From assembly GCA_905236975.1 (NCBI GenBank), contig CAJOQU010000053.1:1-13042 (forward strand): 13,042 bases of DNA, given 5' to 3'. A model generated the notes under the pieces. It did no database searches. It was not told the DNA's origin and saw nothing but the letters and a program-made list of their open reading frames with translations. Shown piece after piece: positions 6,531 through 12,341 of this stretch; position 1 is the first letter of the stretch; each line of letters starts with the position of its first letter. The position numbers and the translations under genes were made by a program. Origin of the DNA: an uncultured Clostridia bacterium. Its GTDB lineage: Bacteria > Bacillota > Clostridia > Oscillospirales > Acutalibacteraceae.

Positions 6531-7909
6531 GACAGTCCCTGCACCAACTCTTTAAAGTATTTGCCGCGCGCCACAAAATTGGGAAAAGCGTCAAAACTGG
6601 CGCAGGCGGGGCTTAAGGTCACAATATCGCCCGGCTGTGCGTCGCGGTGAGCGGCCGCGACCGCGGCGGCAAGATCGTTGACCCGTACAATAGCGGGACT
6701 GCCGGCATACGCTTTATTCGCACGCAAACAGGTCTCGATTTTCTCAGCGGTATCGCCGCACAGATAGAGGATTTTGACCTTTTCGATCAAATACGGCGCC
6801 AGCGGTTCAAAGGGAATGTGTTTATCGTACCCGCCGGCAATCAACAGCACCTTTTGGTCAAAGGCCTTCAGTCCCGCGATGGTACGGCTGGGGCTGGAAG
6901 CGATGGAGTCGTTATAGTATTTCACGCCGTCAAGCTCGCGTACAAATTCAATGCGATGTTCCACGCCTTTGAACTCCCGCGCCACTTTTTTGATAGACTC
7001 TACGCTCACGGTGCCCCACACCGCGGAGATGGCCGCCAGATAATTGGCCACGTTGTGATCGCCCAAAATGGCGATCTCGCTGCGGTGCATGATCGGCGCG
7101 TCAATGCCGCGGTAGGACATATGAATGGTGCCGTCGGCATCCAGCCACGCGCCGTTTTTAAGGGGCTGTTCCATGCTGAACGAAAGCGCCTGCCCCCGCA
7201 CATAGGATCGAAAACCGCGGGTGATCTCGTTGTCACGGTTGAGCACCGTGCGAGAAAAAGCGTTTTGATGCAGTAAAATATTCTTTTTGGCCTCTACATA
7301 TTCATCCATGTCCCTATGCACATCCAAATGATTGGGCGCCACGTTGGTGACCACCGCCACATCGGGGCCTTTGCGCATGGAAATCAGTTGGAATGAGGAA
7401 AGCTCGGCCACCACATAATCCTCGGGGGTGATTTTTTCAATATCCGGCAGTAAGGGCTTGCCGATATTGCCGCCCAAATACACGTTTTTGCCCTCGGCCT
7501 TCAGCATTTCGGCAATCAGGGTGGTGGTGGTGGTTTTCCCGTCCGACCCGGTAACGGCAAAAATGGTGGCCGGGCAAAGATCGAAAAAGACCTCCATTTC
7601 ACTGGTAACGGCAATGCCTTTTTTGCGCGCCGATTCCAGCTCCGGCAGGTTAAAGTTCATACCAGGAGTGCGGAAGATCATATCCGCCTCCAAATTATCA
7701 AGGTAAGAATCGCCCAGGCGCAGCTCCGCTCCCGCGGCCTCGATTTCATCGGCAAGACTGCCCACCTGTTCCCGCGTGCGGCGGTCACAAGCATAAATCT
7801 GTGCGCCTTTCTTTAAAAATTCCATAATCAACGGCGTGTTGCTCACCCCAATGCCGCACATGGCGATGCGCTTGCCCTTGATATGCTTAAAAAACTGTTT
7901 ACAATCCAC
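6527..7909 (-). CDS. murD: UDP-N-acetylmuramoyl-L-alanine--D-glutamate ligase MurD
   Basis: This cytoplasmic Mur ligase adds D-glutamate to UDP-MurNAc-L-Ala with ATP in peptidoglycan precursor synthesis. It has 460 residues, matching the family. The N-terminal Rossmann-like domain carries GIGVSN at about 19-24. The central ATPase has VTGSDGKTTTT at 119-129, ELSSFQL at 169-175, NHLDVHRD at 193-200 with Lys208 in position for the carbamylated lysine, and GDHNVANYLAA at 283-293. The C-terminal domain has YNDSIASSP at 332-340 and SPACASFDAF at 433-442. An in-frame ATG at 7939 coincides with the predicted transcription start. The GTG at 7909 has a GGGAGGA site (7917-7923) 7 nt upstream, so I take it as the start. 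It is the first gene of the leftward operon, coupled by ATGA to the M42 gene. Confidence 0.96.
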   Translation of the reverse strand: MDCKQFFKHIKGKRIAMCGIGVSNTPLIMEFLKKGAQIYACDRRTREQVGSLADEIEAAGAELRLGDSYLDNLEADMIFRTPGMNFNLPELESARKKGIAVTSEMEVFFDLCPATIFAVTGSDGKTTTTTLIAEMLKAEGKNVYLGGNIGKPLLPDIEKITPEDYVVAELSSFQLISMRKGPDVAVVTNVAPNHLDVHRDMDEYVEAKKNILLHQNAFSRTVLNRDNEITRGFRSYVRGQALSFSMEQPLKNGAWLDADGTIHMSYRGIDAPIMHRSEIAILGDHNVANYLAAISAVWGTVSVESIKKVAREFKGVEHRIEFVRELDGVKYYNDSIASSPSRTIAGLKAFDQKVLLIAGGYDKHIPFEPLAPYLIEKVKILYLCGDTAEKIETCLRANKAYAGSPAIVRVNDLAAAVAAAHRDAQPGDIVTLSPACASFDAFPNFVARGKYFKELVQGLS

Positions 7910-7943
7910 AGCTGTGTCCTCCCGAATCGATTTTCTCATTATT

Positions 7944-7972
7944 ATTATACTGAATCACCTGTAAAATATCAA
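7944..7972 (-). promoter_or_regulatory. SigA-type promoter of the murD operon
   Basis: On the minus strand, TTGATA (7967-7972) is followed after exactly 17 nt by a perfect TATAAT (7944-7949). Transcription should start near 7937, giving a leader of about 28 nt before the GTG start of murD at 7909 and leaving room for its Shine-Dalgarno site. No terminator or second promoter was noticed inside the operon, so this promoter probably drives all seven genes. Confidence 0.85.
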
Positions 7973-8015
7973 CCCCAACGAAAAACGAAAACGAAATTTG
8001 CCGGAAAATATTGGG

Positions 8016-8044
8016 TTTACAACCAGGGAGCGCTGTGCTATACT
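8016..8044 (+). promoter_or_regulatory. SigA-type promoter of birA, with GTTTACAA overlapping the -35
   Basis: TTTACA (8016-8021) and TATACT (8039-8044) are separated by exactly 17 nt, which predicts a transcript start near 8051 and a leader of about 100 nt. The -35 lies inside GTTTACAA (8015-8022), which matches one half of the biotin operator bound by BirA-type repressors. The matching TTGTAAAC arm was not found at the usual spacing upstream. The leader also holds a TGTAAG repeat at 8080-8085 and 8091-8096 (11 nt apart) and a 6 bp hairpin TTTCCG/CGGAAA (8099-8104 / 8114-8119). The murD promoter lies back to back about 45 nt to the left. Confidence 0.75.
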
Positions 8045-8150
8045 ATGAATTAGTGCAATATGATATATTATATACTCATTGTAAGTCTAATGTAAGCGTT
8101 TCCGTTGCGGCGGCGGAAAACAAGGAGAATACAGATAGAGGGCGATCAAA

Positions 8151-9143
8151 GTGCTTTCCACGAAGGATCAGGTGATCTATCAATTAAGACAGACCCATGG
8201 CTTTATTTCGGGGGAGGAGATCAGCCGCTCCCTGGGCGTCAGCCGTGCGGCGGTCAACACCGCGGTGAAGGCGCTGCGAAGCGACGGCTATGAGATCGAA
8301 TCGATCACCAACAAGGGGTACCGCCTTGTAAAAGGGGAAGAAAAACTCCTGCTTGGCGAAATGCTGTCGTGGCTTGACCCCGTGCGTGCCGAGCGGGTGA
8401 CAGTGCTGTCGGCGGTAGATTCCACCAATACCTATTTAAAAAGCGCGGCGGCAAACGGAACCGCAAAACCCGGTGATTGTGTGATCGCCGATATGCAAAC
8501 CGGCGGCAAGGGACGGTTTGGCCGTCGGTTCGAATCGGAAAAGGGTCTGGGAATTTATTGCTCTTATTTGCTGGAGGTCGGCGATCTTTCCCCGGCGGCG
8601 GTGTCAGAGATTACCGCATGGGGCGCGGTGGCCGTGCGTGAGGCCATTCAAGAGGTCTGCGGCATTTCCTGCGGTATCAAATGGGTCAACGATTTGGTCG
8701 TTGACCGCAAAAAGGTCTGCGGCATTTTAACCGAGCTGTCGGTCGAGGGCGAAAGCGGCAGAATCCAAAGCGCGGTCATGGGCATCGGAATCAATGTGAA
8801 TCACGACCTGCAAGACTTTCCGCCTGCGCTGCGAGGGATGGCCGGATCACTGAAACTGGCGGCGGGAAAGCCGTTTTCCCGCGCAAGGCTGTGCGCGGCG
8901 CTGATCGATCGGTTAGACGCACTGTGCCGGGATTTTCCCGCCCGTCGGGAAGAATATCATGCGGCTTACCGTGCGCATACCGTGCTGTTAGGGCAAACGG
9001 TCACGCTGCTGCGGGGCGGGGTCGAACGGGTGGGCAAAGCCATCGATATTGATCCGCATTTCGGGCTGGTGGTGCAATACCCCGACGGCGTTACCGAGAC
9101 CGTGACCGGCGGCGAAGTGAGCGTGAAAGGCTTTTACGGGTGA
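8151..9143 (+). CDS. birA: Bifunctional biotin--[acetyl-CoA-carboxylase] ligase / biotin repressor BirA
   Basis: A group II biotin protein ligase of 330 residues. It activates biotin with ATP to biotinyl-AMP and transfers it to the lysine of biotin carboxyl carrier domains, and it has an N-terminal DNA-binding domain for repression. The winged helix-turn-helix spans about 1-60 (EEISRSLGVSRAAVNTAVKAL, then NKGYRLV). The catalytic core has DSTNTYL at 90-96, GGKGRFGR at 118-125 (biotinyl-AMP loop), KWVNDLVV at 177-184, KKVCGILTEL at 187-196 and GIGINVNH at 211-218. The C-terminal SH3-like domain ends near 330. The GTG start has a GAGGG site 8 nt upstream. The N-terminal domain makes autoregulation or control of biotin genes possible. 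The next gene starts 60 nt on with no terminator between, so the two may share a transcript. Confidence 0.96.
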   Translation: MLSTKDQVIYQLRQTHGFISGEEISRSLGVSRAAVNTAVKALRSDGYEIESITNKGYRLVKGEEKLLLGEMLSWLDPVRAERVTVLSAVDSTNTYLKSAAANGTAKPGDCVIADMQTGGKGRFGRRFESEKGLGIYCSYLLEVGDLSPAAVSEITAWGAVAVREAIQEVCGISCGIKWVNDLVVDRKKVCGILTELSVEGESGRIQSAVMGIGINVNHDLQDFPPALRGMAGSLKLAAGKPFSRARLCAALIDRLDALCRDFPARREEYHAAYRAHTVLLGQTVTLLRGGVERVGKAIDIDPHFGLVVQYPDGVTETVTGGEVSVKGFYG

Positions 9144-9203
9144 GCCATCGGCGTTTGGTCTGCGGTTAAAAAATATATCTCTTGGAAAGATATGGTGATT
9201 TTT

Positions 9204-9830
9204 ATGGCTAAAATTTTATTGGTAAACGGAAGTCCCCATGAAAAAGGATGTACGGATACGGCGCTGACCGAGGTGGCGAACACGCTCAACGGCCTTGGCG
9301 TTGAGACCGAGATTTTGTGGCTGGGCAAAACGCCTGTGCAGGATTGCATTGCCTGTTATGCCTGCAAAAAAACGGGAAAATGCGTTTTTGACGATGCGGT
9401 CAACGGGATCGCATCGCGTTGGAGTGAATTTGACGGCCTGGTAGTGGGCTCTCCGGTGTATTACGGCGGCCCCACCGGTCGGGTGTGCGCTTTTCTCGAT
9501 CGCCTGTATTTCAGCATGGGATCGGCGCAGTTTTCGGGAAAAATCGCCGCGGCGGTTGTGTCTTGTCGCCGGGGCGGGGCGACGTCGGCGTTTGAGCGTT
9601 TAAATATGTTTTTTCAAATGACCAATATGGTCGTGGCTACATCGCAGTATTGGAATCAGGTGCATGGCTCCACGCCGGATGAGGTCAAGCAGGATATCGA
9701 AGGTCTGCAAACCATGCGCACGCTGGCGCGCAATATCGCGTGGCTGCTGGAAAATAAAGCGGCAGGTAATCAGTGCGGTGTTCCTGCGCCGGAGCGCGAA
9801 CCCGTTACCCCTACCAATTTTATTCGATAA
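9204..9830 (+). CDS. Flavodoxin-family / NADPH-dependent FMN reductase-like protein with Cys cluster
   Basis: A 208-residue cytosolic flavoprotein. The N-terminal VNGSPHEKGCT (7-17) is the FMN phosphate-binding loop of this family. Cys48, 51, 54 and 60 form CX2CX2CX5C, the compact motif of archaeal and clostridial iron-sulfur flavoproteins (Isf) that binds a 4Fe-4S cluster. GSPVYYGGPTGRVCAFLDR is the conserved flavin-contacting loop. It is likely an electron-transfer or reductase protein using FMN; the partner is unknown. An upstream ATG at 9192 lies only 2 nt from GGAAAG, while ATG 9204 has GGTGA just upstream, so I chose 9204. The site lies next to a small hairpin, ATATCT/AGATAT (9175-9180 / 9188-9193). 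No separate promoter was evident after birA. Confidence 0.88.
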   Translation: MAKILLVNGSPHEKGCTDTALTEVANTLNGLGVETEILWLGKTPVQDCIACYACKKTGKCVFDDAVNGIASRWSEFDGLVVGSPVYYGGPTGRVCAFLDRLYFSMGSAQFSGKIAAAVVSCRRGGATSAFERLNMFFQMTNMVVATSQYWNQVHGSTPDEVKQDIEGLQTMRTLARNIAWLLENKAAGNQCGVPAPEREPVTPTNFIR

Positions 9831-9869
9831 AGGAAGGATTCACATCGAGCCGGTAGAGGATGACAAAGA

Positions 9870-9893
9870 TTTAGCGTGAAAAATCACGCTAAA
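9870..9893 (+). other. Perfect 10 bp hairpin in the leader upstream of the ECF gene
   Basis: TTTAGCGTGA (9870-9879) and TCACGCTAAA (9884-9893) form a perfect 10 bp stem with an AAAA loop. No U tract follows on either strand, so it is not a standard rho-independent terminator. It lies in the 129 nt gap between the flavoprotein stop (9830) and the ECF S component start (9960). A second, imperfect GC-rich hairpin, CGCC..GCC GTAA GGC..GGCG, follows at about 9911-9931. No promoter was found in this gap and no known riboswitch class was recognised. Possible roles are transcript processing, mRNA stabilisation or protein binding. Confidence 0.6.
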
Positions 9894-9959
9894 CACAATA
9901 TGAAAAAACGCGCCGCGCCGTAAGGCAGGCGTAAAATAAAAAAAGCGGGAGTGTATATC

Positions 9960-10544
9960 ATGTTAGAAAATGCTTTGAACGGTTATGGGGTATCCGCAAA
10001 AGGAAAAATTGCGGTCAAAACGCTGGTTTCGGCGGGCTTGATCGCGTTGGCGGTCCTTTTGCCGCAGCTTGTACATGCGGCGTTAGGGCAGCCGGGCGGC
10101 GTGAAATGGCTGCCGATGTATCTGCCGATTTTGCTCGGCGGGTGTTTGCTCGGCTCCCGTTGGGCGCTTTCGGTCGGCCTTCTTTCGCCGCTGGTCAGTT
10201 TTTTGGTCACATCCATCGCGGGCAGTCCCATGCCCGTTCTGGAACGCTTGCCGTTTATGATGGCCGAACTGGCTGTTTTTGCCTTGGTTTCGGGTTTGTT
10301 TACGCAAAAAATCGCCCAAAACGGGTGGTGGGCGTTTGTTGCCGTGCCGGCGGCGCAGCTTGCCGGAAGATTGTCCTTTTTGGTGCTGGCGGTGATTTTT
10401 CAAGGGGTGGTATCGTTTACTCCCGCCATGATTCTGCAGCAGCTGCAAGCCGGACTTGCGGGCGTGCTGGTGCAGATGATCGCGGCGCCGGTCATCCTTT
10501 TGGCACTGCGTTGGCTGTTGTTAAAGGATGATCAGCATGAATGA
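9960..10544 (+). CDS. ECF transporter S component (substrate-binding membrane subunit)
   Basis: A 194-residue hydrophobic protein with about five or six predicted membrane segments (near 21-42, 50-64, 68-88, 97-116, 123-149 and 163-187), fitting the size and topology of S components of energy-coupling factor importers (PF12822-like). These bind a vitamin or small metabolite and work with a shared T subunit and two ATPases encoded elsewhere. The YLPILLGGCLLG segment followed by a Pro-rich loop (GSPMPVLERLPFM) and the ELAVFALVSGLF helix resembles this family. It does not carry the pattern I expect for BioY, so the proximity of birA should not be read as biotin uptake. A GTG at 9951 abuts the GGGAG site, while ATG 9960 is 8 nt from it. 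The stop overlaps the DUF1893 start by 8 nt. The substrate is not determined. Confidence 0.82.
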   Translation: MLENALNGYGVSAKGKIAVKTLVSAGLIALAVLLPQLVHAALGQPGGVKWLPMYLPILLGGCLLGSRWALSVGLLSPLVSFLVTSIAGSPMPVLERLPFMMAELAVFALVSGLFTQKIAQNGWWAFVAVPAAQLAGRLSFLVLAVIFQGVVSFTPAMILQQLQAGLAGVLVQMIAAPVILLALRWLLLKDDQHE

Positions 10545-10974
10545 TTTGGAAACGGCTGTCCGCACACTCGGCGAGCATGCGGTCTGCCTTTGCAAAGACG
10601 GCCGATGCCTGACGGGCGACGGCAAAGGCCTTGCCCCTTTGATGCGTTTTTTTGCCGATGGAATCGATCTGCGCGGTTATTCCGCGGCGGATACAGTGGT
10701 GGGCAAGGCGGCGGCGTTGCTGTTTGTAAAAGCCGGGGTCACGGCGGTACACGGCAGGGTGATGTCGCAAAGCGCCGAGCAGTATTTGCGGTCGCGGCAG
10801 GTCGCGTGCAGCTGTGACAGCCTGACCGAGCGGATCATGAACCGTGCCGGAACCGTTCTTTGCCCCATGGAAAAGGCGGTTGAAGGGATCGACGATGAAA
10901 ACAAAGGATATGAAGTCCTGCACCGGAAAATGAAAGAAATGCAAACAAGGAGTGAAATGGCATGGAATCCATGA
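10537..10974 (+). CDS. DUF1893 domain protein, deaminase-fold-like
   Basis: A 145-residue protein of the DUF1893 family. The Thermotoga TM1506 member has a cytidine-deaminase-like fold, but the family function is unknown. Visible family features are CLCKDGRCLTGDGKG near the N terminus, GYSAADTVVGKAAALLFV at about 48-64, HGRVMSQSAEQYL at 72-84 and CPMEKAV at 109-115. Several Cys residues (17, 19, 24, 91, 93, 109) are present, but not the HxE...PCxxC zinc site of true cytidine deaminases. ATG 10537 has AAGGA about 8 nt upstream and overlaps the ECF gene; an alternative ATG at 10528 overlaps that site. The stop overlaps the aldo/keto reductase start by 13 nt. This tight coupling suggests all three proteins act on one substrate (inference). 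Confidence 0.88.
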   Translation: MNDLETAVRTLGEHAVCLCKDGRCLTGDGKGLAPLMRFFADGIDLRGYSAADTVVGKAAALLFVKAGVTAVHGRVMSQSAEQYLRSRQVACSCDSLTERIMNRAGTVLCPMEKAVEGIDDENKGYEVLHRKMKEMQTRSEMAWNP

Positions 10975-12116
10975 AAGATCTTTTGCCCGAGCTTGACCGT
11001 AACTTCGGCTTTGGCTGTATGCGCCTGCCAATAAAAAACGGTGAGATCGATCAAGCGCAAACTTGTGAGATGGTGGATCGTTTTATGGCGGCCGGGTTCC
11101 GTTATTTTGATACGGCGCACGGGTATCACGGCGGCAAAAGCGAGACCGCCCTGCGGGACTGCCTGACGTCGCGTCACCCGCGCGAGAGCTATTTGCTGAC
11201 CGATAAGCTGTCTGAGGAATATTTCCATAACGAGCAGGAAATACGGCCGTTTTTTGAAAGCCAACTGGCGGCCTGCGGTGTGGAGTATTTTGATTTTTAC
11301 TTAATGCACGCACAGAACGCGGGCAATTATGAAAAGTACAAACAGTGCCGCGCCTACGAAACGGCAATCGCGTTAAAGGCCGAGGGAAAAATTCGGCATG
11401 TCGGTCTTTCCTTTCATGATAAGGCGCCGGTGCTGGAGCGCATTTTGACCGAACACCCCGAAATCGAGATCGTGCAGATCCAACTGAACTATGTGGATTA
11501 TGACGACGCCTCGGTCGACAGCCGCGCCGTGTATGAAGTGTGTGAGAAATTCGGCAAACCGGTTATTGTAATGGAACCGGTCAAGGGCGGAAGTTTGGTG
11601 AACCTGCCGGACGATGCGCAGGCGGTTTTGGACGACCTGCAAAAGGACGCGGTCAAAAAACAAAGCAACGCGGCCTATGCTTTGCGGTTTTGCGGCAGTT
11701 TTCCGAATGTGCGCATGGTGCTGTCGGGTATGAGCAACATGGAACAAATGCTTGATAATATTGATACCATGCGGGAGTTCAAGCCCCTTTCCAAGCAGGA
11801 ATTCGCCGCCATTGACCGGGTGCGCACGGTTTTTCGCGCCATGCGCATGATCCCCTGCACCGCGTGCCGTTATTGCGTGTTGGAGAACGATTGCCCGAAG
11901 AAAATTCCCATTCCCGAATTGTTTTCCTGTTACAATCGGAAAATCAACCTTTGTGACGGGAATCAGGATGATGATTACGGCGATATTTTGACCACCGGCG
12001 GCGGAAAAGCATCGGATTGCCTTCGTTGCGGCAAGTGCGAAAAAATTTGCCCGCAGCATTTGGAAATTCGGGAATTGCTTCATAAAGTGGCCGAGGAATT
12101 TGAGCAAGAACCATAA
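10962..12116 (+). CDS. Aldo/keto reductase with C-terminal 2x[4Fe-4S] ferredoxin-like domain
   Basis: A 384-residue oxidoreductase. The TIM-barrel part has the full aldo/keto reductase tetrad: Asp50 and Tyr55 in FDTAHGYHGG, Lys82 in LLTDKLS and His116 in YLMHAQN. HVGLSFHD and NYVDYDD follow as in the clostridial subgroup. Two cysteine clusters follow: Cys299, 302, 305 and 311 (CTACRYCVLENDCP) and Cys353, 356, 359 and 363 (CLRCGKCEKICP). This is a ferredoxin-like domain expected to hold two 4Fe-4S clusters, so electrons may pass between NAD(P)H and ferredoxin-type partners. AAGGAG lies 9 nt before the ATG. The gene ends the ECF-S/DUF1893 cassette. The natural substrate is unknown; the family name should not be read as a specific carbonyl reductase. 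Confidence 0.93.
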   Translation: MESMKDLLPELDRNFGFGCMRLPIKNGEIDQAQTCEMVDRFMAAGFRYFDTAHGYHGGKSETALRDCLTSRHPRESYLLTDKLSEEYFHNEQEIRPFFESQLAACGVEYFDFYLMHAQNAGNYEKYKQCRAYETAIALKAEGKIRHVGLSFHDKAPVLERILTEHPEIEIVQIQLNYVDYDDASVDSRAVYEVCEKFGKPVIVMEPVKGGSLVNLPDDAQAVLDDLQKDAVKKQSNAAYALRFCGSFPNVRMVLSGMSNMEQMLDNIDTMREFKPLSKQEFAAIDRVRTVFRAMRMIPCTACRYCVLENDCPKKIPIPELFSCYNRKINLCDGNQDDDYGDILTTGGGKASDCLRCGKCEKICPQHLEIRELLHKVAEEFEQEP

Positions 12117-12127
12117 AGCGATCAAAC

Positions 12128-12184
12128 AAAACAGGCAAACTTCCACAAATCTGATAAAAATTTCACAAAGTTCCCTTGTTTTTT
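12128..12184 (+). terminator. Possible weak terminator after the aldo/keto reductase
   Basis: An imperfect hairpin can form from AAAACAGG (12128-12135) with CTTGTTTT (12175-12182, one G-U pair), then a 2x2 mismatch, then AACTT (12138-12142) with AAGTT (12168-12172). It is followed by a short T run. The stem is AU-rich and the loop is long, so termination would be inefficient. It is offered only because this is where the upstream unit should end before the hppA promoter. Confidence 0.3.
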
Positions 12185-12198
12185 AAATAACCTTTGTG

Positions 12199-12220
12199 CT
12201 TTCATACAGAAGTATGAAGG
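12199..12220. promoter_or_regulatory. Operator-like palindrome upstream of the hppA promoter
   Basis: TTCATAC (12201-12207) and GTATGAA (12212-12218) form a perfect 7 bp inverted repeat with a 4 nt centre, extendable by two further pairs (one G-T). Its centre lies about 60 bp upstream of the predicted hppA transcript start, where an activator would sit. CACAAAG (12164-12170) and CTTTGTG (12192-12198) form another inverted repeat just to the left. It could equally be a small hairpin at the end of the upstream transcript. Confidence 0.35.
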
Positions 12221-12235
12221 AGAGAGTAAAAAGGG

Positions 12236-12264
12236 TTGACAGAAGAAATCATTTTTTTTAAAAT
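12236..12264 (+). promoter_or_regulatory. SigA-type promoter of hppA
   Basis: A perfect TTGACA (12236-12241) is separated by 17 nt from TAAAAT (12259-12264), which has one mismatch to TATAAT; the spacer contains a T8 run. Transcription should begin near 12271, giving a leader of about 70 nt that contains the hairpin at 12281-12311. The strong -35 and ideal spacing suggest high expression, as expected for a membrane pyrophosphatase. Confidence 0.85.
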
Positions 12265-12280
12265 ATAACTGCATTCTTTC

Positions 12281-12311
12281 GAGCGATCTTTCCAAAAGCG
12301 GCGGATCGCTC
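12281..12311 (+). other. 8 bp hairpin in the hppA 5' leader
   Basis: GAGCGATC (12281-12288) and GATCGCTC (12304-12311) form a perfect 8 bp inverted repeat around a 15 nt loop. It begins about 10 nt after the predicted transcript start and ends about 13 nt before the GAGAGGA ribosome binding site. No U tract follows, so it is not a canonical attenuator. It may stabilise the 5' end or bind a regulator, or be a protein-binding site in DNA. Confidence 0.55.
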
Positions 12312-12341
12312 CATTTTATCTCAGAGAGGATACAGAAAACC

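Noticed and set aside
6647..7276. 209-codon frame antisense to murD
   Set aside because: murD motifs are intact on the other strand; the antisense translation matches nothing.
9175..9193. Small hairpin ATATCT/AGATAT just before the flavoprotein start
   Set aside because: Only 6 AT-rich base pairs; too weak to call a regulatory element.
9831..9879. Shine-Dalgarno-like AAGGAAGG followed by an 11-codon open frame ending inside the hairpin
   Set aside because: There is no ATG, GTG or TTG at the right distance; it would need ATT or ATC as start. It could be a decayed gene start or leader peptide, but support is too weak.
8151..10544. Idea that the ECF S component is BioY, because birA is nearby
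   Set aside because: The sequence lacks the BioY pattern and is separated from birA by a flavoprotein gene and a structured leader.
11373..12146. 257-codon open frame antisense to the aldo/keto reductase
   Set aside because: The opposite strand encodes a complete enzyme with catalytic tetrad and iron-sulfur motifs; the antisense frame has no recognisable domain and follows from codon bias.
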